Notes under the pieces: generated by a model | Seen by the model: the letters and a program-made list of their open reading frames with translations, nothing else | Database searches by the model: none | Told to the model about the DNA's origin: nothing | Shown here: positions 1-8,953 of the stretch, piece by piece | Position numbering within the stretch: position 1 is the first letter of the stretch | Layout: every line of letters starts with the position of its first letter | Made by a program: the position numbers and the translations under genes | Origin: Chloroflexota bacterium | GTDB taxonomy: Bacteria; Chloroflexota; Anaerolineae; UBA4142 | DNA: 43,515 nt | Direction of reading: 5' to 3' | Assembly (NCBI GenBank): GCA_023489485.1 | Contig: JAMDCU010000064.1 | Location: 1,209-44,723 of the forward strand

Positions 1-272
1 AGAGCGGGGGATCAGCGCATCCAAGGGTGGGTTCCAGTAGCACTGACCAAAATCGTGCCATACATGCTGCCGCTGCGTAGAGCTCGCGCCCATGTAACAC
101 CTCTCAACCTTTGCGGGAGGTTGGTCCAGTTGTACAAGGGTTCAAGCTCTGCTATGCTGTGGCAAGTTGGGTTGGCAGAATCCCGATTGCGGTGGCAGTG
201 CGGTAGCCAAAATCACGAGCAAAAAGTTGCCGCTGAGTGCCTGACGCCCATCGCTCCCGCTCTGGTAAAAAC

Positions 273-302
273 AAGTAGTCGGTGGGCCAATTCCGACTAC
301 TT
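273..302 (-). terminator. Probable bidirectional terminator hairpin
   Basis: A perfect 10-bp inverted repeat (aagtagtcgg / ccgactactt) surrounds a 10-nt loop. Read on the minus strand the stem is followed by gttttt, and on the plus strand by ttttcg, so it could work both ways. It lies about 300 nt beyond the stop of the leftward livF gene and is the best candidate for the end of that operon. Confidence 0.55.
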
Positions 303-558
303 TTCGTTCTCTCCGCAACGCCCCGCTCGCGTCTGCCAACCGTAGTCACACCCTCGCCGGTAAAATATAGAGCCAAAGTCCGAAATGGTAGCCATCACTT
401 CTCTTCCCTGACAGCATGGCGCCTGTGCTCGCCAAAAAGCTCAGCCGCGTTTGTCCCGATGGCTTTTTATGATTCAGGCTACACGCTCGTAATATCTTCA
501 AATTCGACACGTAGGCGAGTCAACGAATTGCAGCGGACCAGCTCAAGTTAAGAATCGA

Positions 559-598
559 CAAGGCCCGTCTCTGCAAGTTGATGCTCGATCGGGTCTTG
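559..598 (-). terminator. Weak hairpin just after livF
   Basis: A 9-bp near-perfect inverted repeat (caaggcccg at 559-567, cgggtcttg at 590-598, one wobble position) starts a few bases after the livF stop codon. The loop is 22 nt and no clear U run follows on the minus strand. It may be a 3' stabilising hairpin rather than a true terminator. Confidence 0.25.
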
Positions 599-602
599 CC
601 AA

Positions 603-1307
603 CTACATTCCGAGATACGCCTTTTTCATTACCTCGTTACTGAGCAGTTCACGTCCCTTGCCTTCCAATACAATCTCCCCGTTCTCAAGGACATATCCGC
701 GGTGCGCCATCGCGAGCGTGTGCGACACGTTCTGCTCGACGATCACTACCGTCACTCCTTGCGCATTGATGGTGAGAACGGTGTTGAAGATATCACGGAC
801 GATAAGAGGGGCCAGACCCAGCGAGGGTTCGTCCAGCATCAGCAATTTCGGACGCGCCATCAGCGCGCGGCCGATCGCGAGCATCTGCTGCTCACCTCCG
901 CTCATCGTCCCGGCCACCTGCGCTTCGCGTTCCTTTAAACGAGGCAGCAAGTGAAAGACCCATTCCATGCTCTCGCGGCGCTTGGGCCTAGCCTGTCGGA
1001 TAAACGATCCGAGTTCGAGATTTTCGCGCACGGTCATCGAAGGGAAAATCTTGCGTCCCTCAGGCACGTGTACCAGTCCCGCCTCGACAATATGATGTGG
1101 GCGCATCTTTTCGATGCGCGCCCCATTGAACCGGATCCTGCCGGCGCGCGCATGGACCAGCCCGCTGATCGCGCGCAGCGCCGTCGTCTTGCCCGCGCCG
1201 TTCGCGCCCACGAGCGCGATGATTTCGCCCGGGTTCACCTGGAACGATACCTGTCGCAGCACAGTCACATCGTCATAGGCGACGCTTAATTCCTCTACGG
1301 TTAGCAC
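603..1307 (-). CDS. livF: Branched-chain amino acid ABC transporter ATP-binding protein, LivF type
   Basis: This is a 234-residue cytoplasmic ATPase of the HAAT (LivF) family, which powers uptake of branched-chain amino acids, amides or related small organic acids with LivG. Walker A (GANGAGKTT) is at residues 34-42, the ABC signature MSGGEQ at 136-141, and Walker B with its catalytic Glu (LLMLDEP) at 156-162. The C-terminal ending KKAYLGM is typical of LivF. The start is GTG, one base after the livG stop, so the genes are probably translationally coupled. It is last in a livM-livG-livF run. The family name is secure; the substrate is not, because many such systems carry urea, amides or aromatic acids. 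Confidence 0.9.
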   Translation of the reverse strand: MLTVEELSVAYDDVTVLRQVSFQVNPGEIIALVGANGAGKTTALRAISGLVHARAGRIRFNGARIEKMRPHHIVEAGLVHVPEGRKIFPSMTVRENLELGSFIRQARPKRRESMEWVFHLLPRLKEREAQVAGTMSGGEQQMLAIGRALMARPKLLMLDEPSLGLAPLIVRDIFNTVLTINAQGVTVVIVEQNVSHTLAMAHRGYVLENGEIVLEGKGRELLSNEVMKKAYLGM

Positions 1308-1308
1308 A

Positions 1309-2040
1309 TTACGCCTCGGACAGCATGAATTCGTCGCCCAAGTATGCCTGGATCACTCTAGGGTTCTTGGTTACGTTCTCGGGCAAGTCGTCGGCGATCT
1401 TTTCGCCGTGATGGAGCACCGCGATCCGGTCAGACAAGGCCATGATCGCACGCATGACATGCTCGACGACAAGGACCGAAATCCCCCGGCCACGTATCTG
1501 CCGAATCAGTGCGACGAGCGTCGCAGTTTCCGTTGGCGTCAATCCCGACATGACTTCGTCGAGCAGGAGCATCGTCGGCTGAGTCGCGAGCGCCCGCGCC
1601 AGTTCCAGGCGCTTGCGCCCCGGCGTCGGGAGCTCGCGTGCCATCTGAGCTTCGCGCCCGTTGAGCCCGACAAAATCAATGACTTGTTGGGCGCGCTCTT
1701 TTGCTTCAGGGCGGCTGGCGGTGCGGTTGAACGCGCCGACCATGACATTGTCGAAAACGGTGAGATTTGCAAAGGGCTTGACGAGCTGAAAGGTGCGCGC
1801 GACTCCCAACTGACAGATCGCGTTCGGCTGCAGAGCCGTAATGTCGCAACCGCGGAACGTAATCCGTCCGGAATTGGGATGGTAATAGCCGCCGATCAGG
1901 CTAAAGAGCGTCGTCTTGCCCGCGCCGTTCGGACCAATCAAGCCGAGAATCTCACCCTCGTTCACGTGCAGGCTCACGTGGTTCACGGCTTGGAGGCCGC
2001 CGAATTTCTTGCTGACGTCTCGCACTTCGAGGAGTGCCAT
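1309..2040 (-). CDS. livG: Branched-chain amino acid ABC transporter ATP-binding protein, LivG type
   Basis: This 243-residue ABC ATPase is the LivG partner. Walker A (GPNGAGKTT) is at residues 36-44, and Walker B (MLLLDEVMSGL, near 157-167) keeps the catalytic Glu. The signature region near 137-151 reads LPTPGRKRLELARAL instead of the usual LSGGQ-type motif, a replacement that some LivG proteins show. The C-terminal ending with IQAYLGDEF is the usual LivG tail. It starts one base after livM and ends one base before livF, so all three are one transcription unit. It presumably pairs with LivF on the inner face of the membrane. Confidence 0.9.
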   Translation of the reverse strand: MALLEVRDVSKKFGGLQAVNHVSLHVNEGEILGLIGPNGAGKTTLFSLIGGYYHPNSGRITFRGCDITALQPNAICQLGVARTFQLVKPFANLTVFDNVMVGAFNRTASRPEAKERAQQVIDFVGLNGREAQMARELPTPGRKRLELARALATQPTMLLLDEVMSGLTPTETATLVALIRQIRGRGISVLVVEHVMRAIMALSDRIAVLHHGEKIADDLPENVTKNPRVIQAYLGDEFMLSEA

Positions 2041-2041
2041 T

Positions 2042-3079
2042 TTATCGTTTCACCAGGCGATTCCAGCGTTTCGCAATCCACCCCGCCAGCCCGTTAGGCA
2101 TGAAAATAATCGTCACAATGAGTAGGGCGCCAAAGACCATCATGTCAGTGCCAGCGTGCCCGCGGAGCAGCACTAGGAATCCGGGCGGCTCACGGAGCAG
2201 GGTGCGCGTGAATTCCGAAAGCGGGGTCAGGAGCAGGGCGCCGACGATCGGTCCGAGCACCGTGCCCGCGCCGCCAATGATCGGCCGCAGCAGAATTTCG
2301 ACGGAGGCCTGCGGCCCGAATACGATTTCTGGATCGATGAACAAGAGGTATTGGCTGTAGAACGTTCCACCCATCGCGGTGATGAACGCGCTGATGCTCA
2401 TCGCGAGGAGTTTGTAACAGAGGGGATCGACCCCGAGCGCGGCAGCCGCCTCTTCGTTCTCGCGGATGGCCTTGAAATAATAGCCCAACTTGCTGTGATC
2501 GATCCAGTACGTGAGCGCAAGCGTGAACAGGACCATGCTCAGGATAATGTAATAGTACGGGACTTTGGTCGTCTCGAATTGAAAGGCGAGGAGCGAGTCG
2601 GTGCCGCGGAGTGGGACCTGGATGCCGCGCGATTTGTTGACCACCTCCCAGTTGATGGCAATCAGCCGCAGCATTTCGGCGAAGGCGAAGGTGGCGAGCG
2701 CAAAATAGGGGCCGCGCAGCCCATAGCGGAAGGAGAGAAAGCCGGTGAACAGCCCAAAGGCCACGGCCACCAATCCGCCGGCCAGCATCCCAATCCATGG
2801 GTTCACTCCCGCATTCACCAGCAGCCATGTCGACGTGTAGGCGCCGAGGCCGTAAAAGGCCGCGTGCCCAAAAGAGAACTGCCCAGCATAGCCACCCATG
2901 ATATTCCAGCCCTGTCCCAAAAGCCCCCAAAAGAGAATGAGAATGGCAAGGCTCAGGAGGTAGCTGTCGAGGACGAGCGGGAGGACGAGCGCGATCGCGA
3001 GGACCAGCCCTCGCAAGGCCAGGACGAGAACCGTATCCCGCGGCACGGGAAGCGCATTGGCCTCATTGACTTTAGCCAC
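2042..3079 (-). CDS. livM: Branched-chain amino acid ABC transporter permease, LivM type
   Basis: A 345-residue polytopic membrane protein of the LivM permease family. Hydrophobic segments run through most of its length, beginning near residue 16. The family-typical stretch GYAGQFSFGHAAFYGLGAY lies near residue 63, and the permease loop with GVDPLCYKLLAMSISA lies in the C-terminal half. It is first in the leftward livMGF unit. A LivM normally works as a heterodimer with LivH, but no livH is found upstream in the 590-bp gap, nor a binding-protein gene. Either the partners lie elsewhere or this operon has lost its 5' part. Confidence 0.9.
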   Translation of the reverse strand: MAKVNEANALPVPRDTVLVLALRGLVLAIALVLPLVLDSYLLSLAILILFWGLLGQGWNIMGGYAGQFSFGHAAFYGLGAYTSTWLLVNAGVNPWIGMLAGGLVAVAFGLFTGFLSFRYGLRGPYFALATFAFAEMLRLIAINWEVVNKSRGIQVPLRGTDSLLAFQFETTKVPYYYIILSMVLFTLALTYWIDHSKLGYYFKAIRENEEAAAALGVDPLCYKLLAMSISAFITAMGGTFYSQYLLFIDPEIVFGPQASVEILLRPIIGGAGTVLGPIVGALLLTPLSEFTRTLLREPPGFLVLLRGHAGTDMMVFGALLIVTIIFMPNGLAGWIAKRWNRLVKR

Positions 3080-3669
3080 TCAAGGGCATTCATCTCAAGA
3101 GTCCCAGAATAGTTCAGGGTCGGCAGGAAACGTACACTCTATGAAGAATTGCCCAATATTCTTCCTGATGCTATAATTCCGACCCAATCGCGGCACTATC
3201 CTTGAAGCTATCGTCTGCGCCAGCTTCTGTCCGAGATAAGAAGGCAACTGCTCCAAGGGAGGCGGTCTGAGCGTTCGATGTGCGACGAGATGGCATATCC
3301 AGTATTCTTGCTTCCCGCTCCCACCCCTTCTTTTTCCTCCCGATGCCATCGATACGCATCTTCGCTTGAGCATGTCTCACTGGGTAACCTGGTGCAAAGA
3401 GACTCACTCTGCCTGCTCTTGCCCTTGAAATGCATTTTGTAGCGAGTCTATGCTCATTGCACGGGTTAGCGGCCCTTATCGTGGGTTTCGCAACATCGCA
3501 GAAAGACTGCCGGTGACTCAGTTTTGGTGGTTTCTTTCCTCATACTACTCGTCTGCAAAGCCCCGGATCTGCTAGATAGGGCAGTCCTGCTCGATCGATT
3601 GTAGCCATTTGAGGATCGAGGTAGAGGCCACCCAAACCAGCTCTCTTTCACCAACAGGAGTCTGAGCCG
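3080..3669. other. Divergent intergenic region
   Basis: About 590 bp separate the leftward livM from the rightward LAL regulator gene, so promoters for both should be here. The short frames inside have no recognisable homology, and I see no remnant of a livH gene. I found no promoter or operator that I would defend. Near the right edge, caggag at about 3655-3660 is the ribosome binding site for the TTG start of the regulator. Confidence 0.4.
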
Positions 3670-6345
3670 TTGGAAAATCAGACTGCCATTAACCCGCCCT
3701 GGTTTGCGAAGAGCAAGCTACACGCTCCGCCGCTACCTCCCGGCACCCTTGCCAGACCGCGTCTGCAGACGGCGCTGCGTGCCAGTGTGACGGATCATGC
3801 TTTCACTCTGATCTCCGCGCCTGCAGGCTACGGCAAGACCACTCTCCTTAGCTCGATTCCCCTGTCGCTCCCGCGTCCCCTGGTCGCGTGGCTCACACTG
3901 GACCAGGAAGATAATGATCCTGCGAATTTTCTCGCTGCCCTGATCGCATCCCTGCAAGAGATGGACCCGACCTGCGGGTCTAACGCCCAAGCGCTCCTCC
4001 GCGAGCTGCCGAATCCGGGCGACCAAGTTCGTCGCGTTATGGGAGTGCTTCTTAACGATATCCTGGAAGATATTTCTGCACCCTTCTTGCTCGTTCTCGA
4101 TGACCTCCACCTGGTTTCCGAGCCGGCAGTATACGTGGCCTTGGATTATTTGCTAGACCACCTGCCGACGCAAATGCACGTGGCTGCTGCCACGCGCCAT
4201 GACCCTCCTCTCGGTTTGGCGAGACTGCGGGCGCGCCGGCAAATGTCAGAGTTCCGTTGGTCAGACCTCTGTTTCACGCTCTCCGAAGTCGCCTCTTTCC
4301 TTAACGACAAACAGCACCTCAAGCTAACATTGGATACTCTCACCAATATCCACAGCCGCACGGAAGGGTGGGTGACGGCGGTGATCCTCCTGGCCCAATC
4401 CCTCTCTCGCCATTCCGGTTTCTCGGCGGCCATGGTCTGCTCCACCGAGGCAGATCGATATATCTTTGATTTTCTTTCCGATGAAGTACTGTACAATCAG
4501 GATGAGCCGACCCGCATGTTTTTACTCGAGACATCGATTCTGCCGGAACTGACGCCGGCATTGTGCCAAGCCGTGACGGGTCGGCGCGATTCCCGAGCCA
4601 TCTTGGACCATTTGCAGCGTCACTGCCTATTTATTCAACCAACCGATGATTCCGGAGCGACCTATCGCTATCACGCGCTGTTTGCGGAGTTCTTGCGCCA
4701 GTGCCTCGCCCTTGAGATGCCGGACCGTTTAGCTGAGCTCCACCGCCGTGCGGCGCGGGCCGAAAAGATTCCCAGTCGCGCCATTGGACATCTACTTGCC
4801 GGCGAACACTGGGAACCCGCGGCAGAGATCATCGAGCAGGTCGGCGGCGGTCTCTTGCAGAAGGGGTTGCTCGACACCCTGAATGATTGGATTCGCCTTT
4901 TGCCCCCATTGGTCCGAGACAATCACCCGCGACTGTTTTGGCTGCAAGGGGTTGCCAGTTGGCAGAAAGGCGACCTGGAGGCTGCCCGACCACTGCTCGA
5001 ACAATCCTTGAAAGGCTTTGAGGCAGTGGGAGATCAGGTCGGGCAGGCCGAGGCGTTGGCCTATTTGAGTACGTCGGCGGTGCTTCAGGGCGAACTCGTG
5101 CGGTGCGGTGATCTGATTCGGCGGGCTGTGTCTTTCCCGGCCTCTCTCCATATACGCGTCCGCCTGTTAATGGGATCGGCACGGTTGGCGATATTGCAGG
5201 GGGATATCCCGCATGCCCGCGGCGACTTGGAGACTGCAGAAGCGTTGGCGATGGATTCAGGCGACCTCGACGCACTGCGGATATTCATTGTTCAGTTTCA
5301 TCCCTCCTTTGCGCTTTTGTCGGGAGGGCTCGAACGAATCGAACGAATTTGCAGGCAAACTTTGGGTCGCCTCGAAGAGGGGCTCTCTCCACTCCGAGCC
5401 GCGATTGAAGGTCAATTGGCATTTGTTAGCCTTTGGCGTGGGAGGATGCAGGACGCCTGCCGAATTGGCGAGAGCGCGCTGGCGGCTAGCCGACGGTTTG
5501 GGAGTGGTTATCCCTGTTTGGACTTTATCGCCATCATCACCGTTGCGATGGCTCAAATGGCGACCGGCAAGTATCAGGAAGCGAATTCCCTGCTCGAGCA
5601 ATTTATGGAGCAGTTTGACCGGCTCGGCGTCGACGACAGCACGGCACCCGGGCTGCTCTACCTAGCTGGTCGATCTCACTATCTACTGGGGGATCGTGAC
5701 AAGGTCTTCCGGCTCTATGCTCGGATGTGCGCAGCCGATCATCGCAGGGAACCATCTGTCGCACCAGCTGTTCGAGGGATGATGCGGGCCCGAACCGAGA
5801 TTATGGATCGGGAGTACGCCACGGCAGAACGCACCCTTCAAAAAGTCGTGCAACTCGAACAAAAGCTCCGCGATTCGCTGCTTTTCGGCAGTGGTCGGCT
5901 CTTGTTGGCACAGCTCTACTGGACCTGTAAGCGCCGGGAAGATGCGCTGGACCAAATGGTGGCTGTGTTGGACGAGTGTGAGCCAGAGGGATATCTTGGT
6001 CTGATTCTGAGAGAGGGATCAGATATAATACCTATCCTCCGATTTGCTATAGAGCAACGAGTGCACACGAATTTCTCCAGCATATTGCTCAAATCCTTGG
6101 AATCGGAATGCATTCCAGGGGCGCGCTCCATCCCCGGCTCCGCCGAGAGTCTGACCAAACGCGAGATCGAGGTCTTGCGGATGGTGATTGCCGGAGCCAG
6201 CAATCGCGCCATCGCGGAACAACTGATTATGAGTGAACACACCGCCAAGACACATGTCGCTCACATTCTCCGCAAACTCAATGCCGCCTCCCGCACCGAG
6301 GCTGCCGCGCGAGCCTTTGAAATGGGTATTGTGGCGACGCCCTGA
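3670..6345 (+). CDS. LuxR-family LAL (MalT-like) ATP-dependent transcriptional regulator
   Basis: An 891-residue STAND-type regulator of the LAL/MalT group. Near residues 51-60 is the Walker A motif APAGYGKTTLL, followed by an acidic Walker B-like stretch (FLLVLDDLH, about 138-147). The middle third is a helical, TPR-like repeat region that usually binds the inducer. Residues about 826-885 are a LuxR-type helix-turn-helix beginning SLTKREIEVLRMV. The length is normal for the family. The start is TTG with caggag upstream. Family members bind ATP and a small effector, oligomerise, and activate nearby transport and catabolic genes. The rightward flavoprotein, isochorismatase and liv genes are the obvious candidates, but the effector is unknown. 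Confidence 0.9.
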   Translation: MENQTAINPPWFAKSKLHAPPLPPGTLARPRLQTALRASVTDHAFTLISAPAGYGKTTLLSSIPLSLPRPLVAWLTLDQEDNDPANFLAALIASLQEMDPTCGSNAQALLRELPNPGDQVRRVMGVLLNDILEDISAPFLLVLDDLHLVSEPAVYVALDYLLDHLPTQMHVAAATRHDPPLGLARLRARRQMSEFRWSDLCFTLSEVASFLNDKQHLKLTLDTLTNIHSRTEGWVTAVILLAQSLSRHSGFSAAMVCSTEADRYIFDFLSDEVLYNQDEPTRMFLLETSILPELTPALCQAVTGRRDSRAILDHLQRHCLFIQPTDDSGATYRYHALFAEFLRQCLALEMPDRLAELHRRAARAEKIPSRAIGHLLAGEHWEPAAEIIEQVGGGLLQKGLLDTLNDWIRLLPPLVRDNHPRLFWLQGVASWQKGDLEAARPLLEQSLKGFEAVGDQVGQAEALAYLSTSAVLQGELVRCGDLIRRAVSFPASLHIRVRLLMGSARLAILQGDIPHARGDLETAEALAMDSGDLDALRIFIVQFHPSFALLSGGLERIERICRQTLGRLEEGLSPLRAAIEGQLAFVSLWRGRMQDACRIGESALAASRRFGSGYPCLDFIAIITVAMAQMATGKYQEANSLLEQFMEQFDRLGVDDSTAPGLLYLAGRSHYLLGDRDKVFRLYARMCAADHRREPSVAPAVRGMMRARTEIMDREYATAERTLQKVVQLEQKLRDSLLFGSGRLLLAQLYWTCKRREDALDQMVAVLDECEPEGYLGLILREGSDIIPILRFAIEQRVHTNFSSILLKSLESECIPGARSIPGSAESLTKREIEVLRMVIAGASNRAIAEQLIMSEHTAKTHVAHILRKLNAASRTEAAARAFEMGIVATP

Positions 6346-6374
6346 TTGCGTATTCAAACATCATCCTTCCCCAG

Positions 6375-6408
6375 CGCCCGGCATCGCTATTTCGAGCGAT
6401 GTCGGGCG
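6375..6408 (+). terminator. Strong terminator-like hairpin after the LAL regulator
   Basis: A 14-bp stem (cgcccggcatcgct with agcgatgtcgggcg) closes a 6-nt loop, with one G-U wobble and no mismatch. It begins 30 nt after the regulator stop codon and is followed by atattattt, which is AT-rich but not a clean T run. It probably ends or attenuates transcription of the regulator, so the downstream genes likely have their own promoter. Confidence 0.6.
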
Positions 6409-6481
6409 ATATTATTTCCACTACAATCGGAGGAACCTAAACTCAGGTGTAAAACCTTAGCAGTGTCACCCGGGTATATTT

Positions 6482-6904
6482 ATGTTCAGTCAATTGCGCG
6501 AGCGCTTCACTTTGTATCTCTCTGGCCAAAGCACGTGTCTTGTTGCCGCCGCAAATTCGGACCGCCCGCTAGCGTTGCCAGCGCGTTGCTCCAATCATGG
6601 ACTGGAGATAGACTGCTTGCTGCCCCGTTGGGCGGACCTCACCTACTTTATCACCGAAAACCCCGACGTCCTGGTCATCGTTGAACTGAATCAAGGTTCG
6701 GAGCTGTGCTGGCTACAGGTCTCAGGAGTAGCGTCCCTGGTGTTGCATCCAGACTGGGGCAACTTGCTGCCTCAGAGAGTATCTCACATCGATCCTAATG
6801 ATCTCTTTTCATTCGTCCACATCAAGCCCCGACGCATTGACTTGGTCGATGAAAACTCAGGGTGGGGTGTATGCGAGACACTCGAGCTCGGACCCCCGCT
6901 CTAA
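6482..6904 (+). CDS. Probable pyridoxamine 5'-phosphate oxidase-like flavin-binding protein
   Basis: A small cytoplasmic protein of 140 residues. The order of elements fits the split-barrel PNPOx-like FMN-binding fold: an N-terminal helix, alternating beta strands with the pattern LTYFITENPDVLVIVEL near residues 52-68, then a strand pair ending VHIKPRRIDLVDE near 113-125. This last piece resembles the C-terminal strand of the fold. The assignment comes from overall pattern, not a catalytic motif, so the function may be a flavin reductase or a cofactor-binding accessory protein. It lies 21 bp before the isochorismatase-family gene. No strong ribosome binding site precedes the ATG. Confidence 0.5.
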   Translation: MFSQLRERFTLYLSGQSTCLVAAANSDRPLALPARCSNHGLEIDCLLPRWADLTYFITENPDVLVIVELNQGSELCWLQVSGVASLVLHPDWGNLLPQRVSHIDPNDLFSFVHIKPRRIDLVDENSGWGVCETLELGPPL

Positions 6905-6925
6905 CTTGTCCAAGGAGACGAGACA

Positions 6926-7632
6926 ATGTCGGAACAAGCCCAAAAAGCTGATTTAGCCTTCTTTTCCGGGCCAACGATTCGCCACAAGGTCGAACCCGAA
7001 AAGACGGCGATCATCGTTATCTGCATGCAGAACATTTTCCTCCGAGCGAACTCTCCCATCTACTCGCCCAACGCCGAGACCCTAGTTCCAAAACTGCAAG
7101 GTCTCCTGGAGTTGTGCCGCGGTAAGAAGTGCCGCGGTAAGAAGATGAAGGTCATCCACGTCATGTCGGCATTGCGCGCGGATGGAAGCGACCTTGGTCG
7201 GTTAGGCGACATCCGTCCGATGATTCGTCAAAAGAACCTGTTCGGCTCAGGCACGCCGCCGGTCGACGTGATCGACGAGCTCAAGAGTCCGGGGGACATC
7301 TTCATTGAGAAACGTCGTTATGATGCCTTCTTCGGAACGGACCTCGACGTCGTGCTGAGGGCAAACAACATTAACACCGTACTTATTTCCGGCATTGCGA
7401 CCAACGGTTGCTGTGAGGCTACGGCGTGCGAGGCCTTTTCGAGGGATTACAAAGTGGTCTTTCTCAGCGACGGCAACGCCACCGAAGGGTTGCCCGACAT
7501 GGGTTGGGGACCCCTCTCGCCAGAAGTGGCTCAACGCTCACGCTCGTCGCGTCTTCGCTCGGCCGTGTGGCAACGATTGATCAGGTATCTGAGGAGATCC
7601 GGCGCGCACTCGACAGCTCATCCAGTTCTTAA
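6926..7632 (+). pseudogene. Isochorismatase-family cysteine hydrolase, frameshifted and with altered catalytic residue
   Basis: The protein resembles isochorismatase-fold amidohydrolases such as N-carbamoylsarcosine amidase, biuret hydrolase and nicotinamidase. The expected Lys (K129, in FIEKRRYDAFFGTDLD) and nucleophilic Cys (C162, in ATNGCCEAT) are present. The catalytic Asp of the usual V-I-D-M-Q-N-D-F motif is replaced: the sequence reads VICMQNIF, with Cys at residue 33. Around 7531-7535 the homologous C-terminus moves to another frame, where LTLVASSLGRVATIDQV continues and ends at 7632. The uninterrupted frame instead runs to 7642 through unrelated residues. A 15-bp tandem duplication adds another change. 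A good ribosome binding site (aaggag) precedes the ATG. It looks decayed, unless the shift is a sequencing error. Confidence 0.7.
7115..7144 (+). repeat. Perfect 15-bp tandem duplication inside the isochorismatase gene
   Basis: The 15-mer tgccgcggtaagaag occurs twice back to back (7115-7129 and 7130-7144). In frame it encodes CRGKK twice in a surface region between the first helix and the next strand. Exact duplication suggests recent replication slippage or an assembly artefact. Confidence 0.9.
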
Positions 7633-7717
7633 TGGCCCGTGATTGAGAATTTGACTTCACGCGTTATGGCTGTCGTTAGCTCGCGACGCCTGAAAATCAC
7701 CAGGGAGGGAAGGAAAG

Positions 7718-8938
7718 ATGTGCCGCAATGTGTGCGTCATGCTCGTACTCGCTCTGTTGGCGATCACTGCGCTGTTGTTCACCGCCTGCCAAGCCGCGCC
7801 TGAATCCACCATTGCGCCGGTGGCCCAGGCGACTGCTACGCCCAAAGAGCCCTACAAGATTGGAAGCCTCTCGTCGTTCACTGGCACCATCGGATCGAGT
7901 TCGGCTGAATGGCGCGATGGAGTAAACACGGTAGTGGACCAGATCAATGCCGCAGGCGGTATTGACGGGCACCCGCTCACCGTGATGTTTGAGGATGACG
8001 GGTCCGACGCGACCAAGGCTGCAACCGCTCTCACTAAGCTGATTCGCGAGGACAAGGTGCTCGCAGTGGATGGACCTGGGTTCCTCAATATTTTGCCTGC
8101 CGCCATGGGCGTGGCGGAACGAGAAGCGAGCACTCCGGTCGTTCTTGGACAGCAGCTCCCCGCGAATCTGCGGGCACAGAACCCCAAGTGGACCTTTACT
8201 CAACTCCCCACCGAAGTTGGCTCAGTAGATTCGATCATTGATGTTCTCAAATGGAAGGGCTACAAAAAGGTTATCACCATCGGAGATGTCACACCGCTTC
8301 ACAGCGCGGCCGTGGAGTTGCTGAAACAAAAAGGGCCTGCCGCAGGAATAGAGGTCCTCGCGACTGGCGACACCTTTGCTCCGGGAGATGTGGATTTGTC
8401 TTCTCAGGTGAGCAAAATCAAGCAGTTGGCGGACAGGGAAAAACCGGATGCACTCGTGCTGATTACGGCGGCGATCATGGTCCCACAGTTCATCAAGCCC
8501 GCAAAGCAGTTGGGGGTTGATCTTCCGATCATCGGACCTTATCTCTTCGGTATGCAATCTTTGCTTGGTCTGAGCGGCGACGACATTAACGGCATCATGT
8601 TCACGGGACTGAAATACTTGGCACCCGAAGCCCTGCCCGACTCGGACCCGCAAAAGGCCCTCCTGATGGACTTTGTCAAACACTATAAGGAAAAGTCGGG
8701 CGGCAAGGATCCCAGTCTGAATAGCACCACGGCCGCTGACGGCATCAGCATCATCGCGAACGCGCTCAAGGTCGCCGGTCCGGATCGAGCCAAGCTCCGC
8801 GACGCTATCGCGGCCAGCAATTTCATGGGCTTGAACGGTCCGATCAACTTCAAGACGCGAGATGGGCTCCCCAAGCAGTCACTCGTGATCTATCAGGTCC
8901 AAAACAAAAAGTTTGTGCTCGTGAATACGATCAAATAG
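7718..8938 (+). CDS. livK: Branched-chain amino acid-type ABC transporter substrate-binding lipoprotein (LivK type)
   Basis: A 406-residue periplasmic-binding-protein type I (Leu/Ile/Val-binding) lipoprotein. Residues 1-24 form a signal peptide with a lipobox-like LFTAC, the lipidated Cys being residue 24. A short Ala/Pro/Thr linker follows, then the mature domain starting near YKIGSLSSFTGTIGS. Features of the family include GGIDGHPLTVMFEDDGSD, near residue 80, for the first lobe. A strong ribosome binding site (agggagggaagg) lies just before the ATG. It captures substrate outside the membrane and hands it to LivH and the LivMGF fusion encoded immediately downstream, in one operon. The ligand is unknown; amides, amino acids and aromatic acids are all possible. 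Confidence 0.9.
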   Translation: MCRNVCVMLVLALLAITALLFTACQAAPESTIAPVAQATATPKEPYKIGSLSSFTGTIGSSSAEWRDGVNTVVDQINAAGGIDGHPLTVMFEDDGSDATKAATALTKLIREDKVLAVDGPGFLNILPAAMGVAEREASTPVVLGQQLPANLRAQNPKWTFTQLPTEVGSVDSIIDVLKWKGYKKVITIGDVTPLHSAAVELLKQKGPAAGIEVLATGDTFAPGDVDLSSQVSKIKQLADREKPDALVLITAAIMVPQFIKPAKQLGVDLPIIGPYLFGMQSLLGLSGDDINGIMFTGLKYLAPEALPDSDPQKALLMDFVKHYKEKSGGKDPSLNSTTAADGISIIANALKVAGPDRAKLRDAIAASNFMGLNGPINFKTRDGLPKQSLVIYQVQNKKFVLVNTIK

Positions 8939-8953
8939 GCAGGGAGACCACGA

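Larger units (their letters stand above)
1..602. other. Non-coding left flank
   Basis: I recognise no protein-coding gene here. The short open frames have no convincing ribosome binding site and no family motif. The stretch lies downstream of the leftward liv genes and holds two inverted repeats that could end their transcription, listed separately. The rest shows nothing I can name. It could be the eroded edge of a gene lying outside the window. Confidence 0.5.

Noticed and set aside
55-345. 96-residue frame at the left edge
   Set aside because: No ribosome binding site, no similarity I recognise, and it spans the terminator hairpin.
3095-3373. 92-residue frame upstream of livM, considered as a livH remnant
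   Set aside because: It has no hydrophobic segments and no LivH motif.
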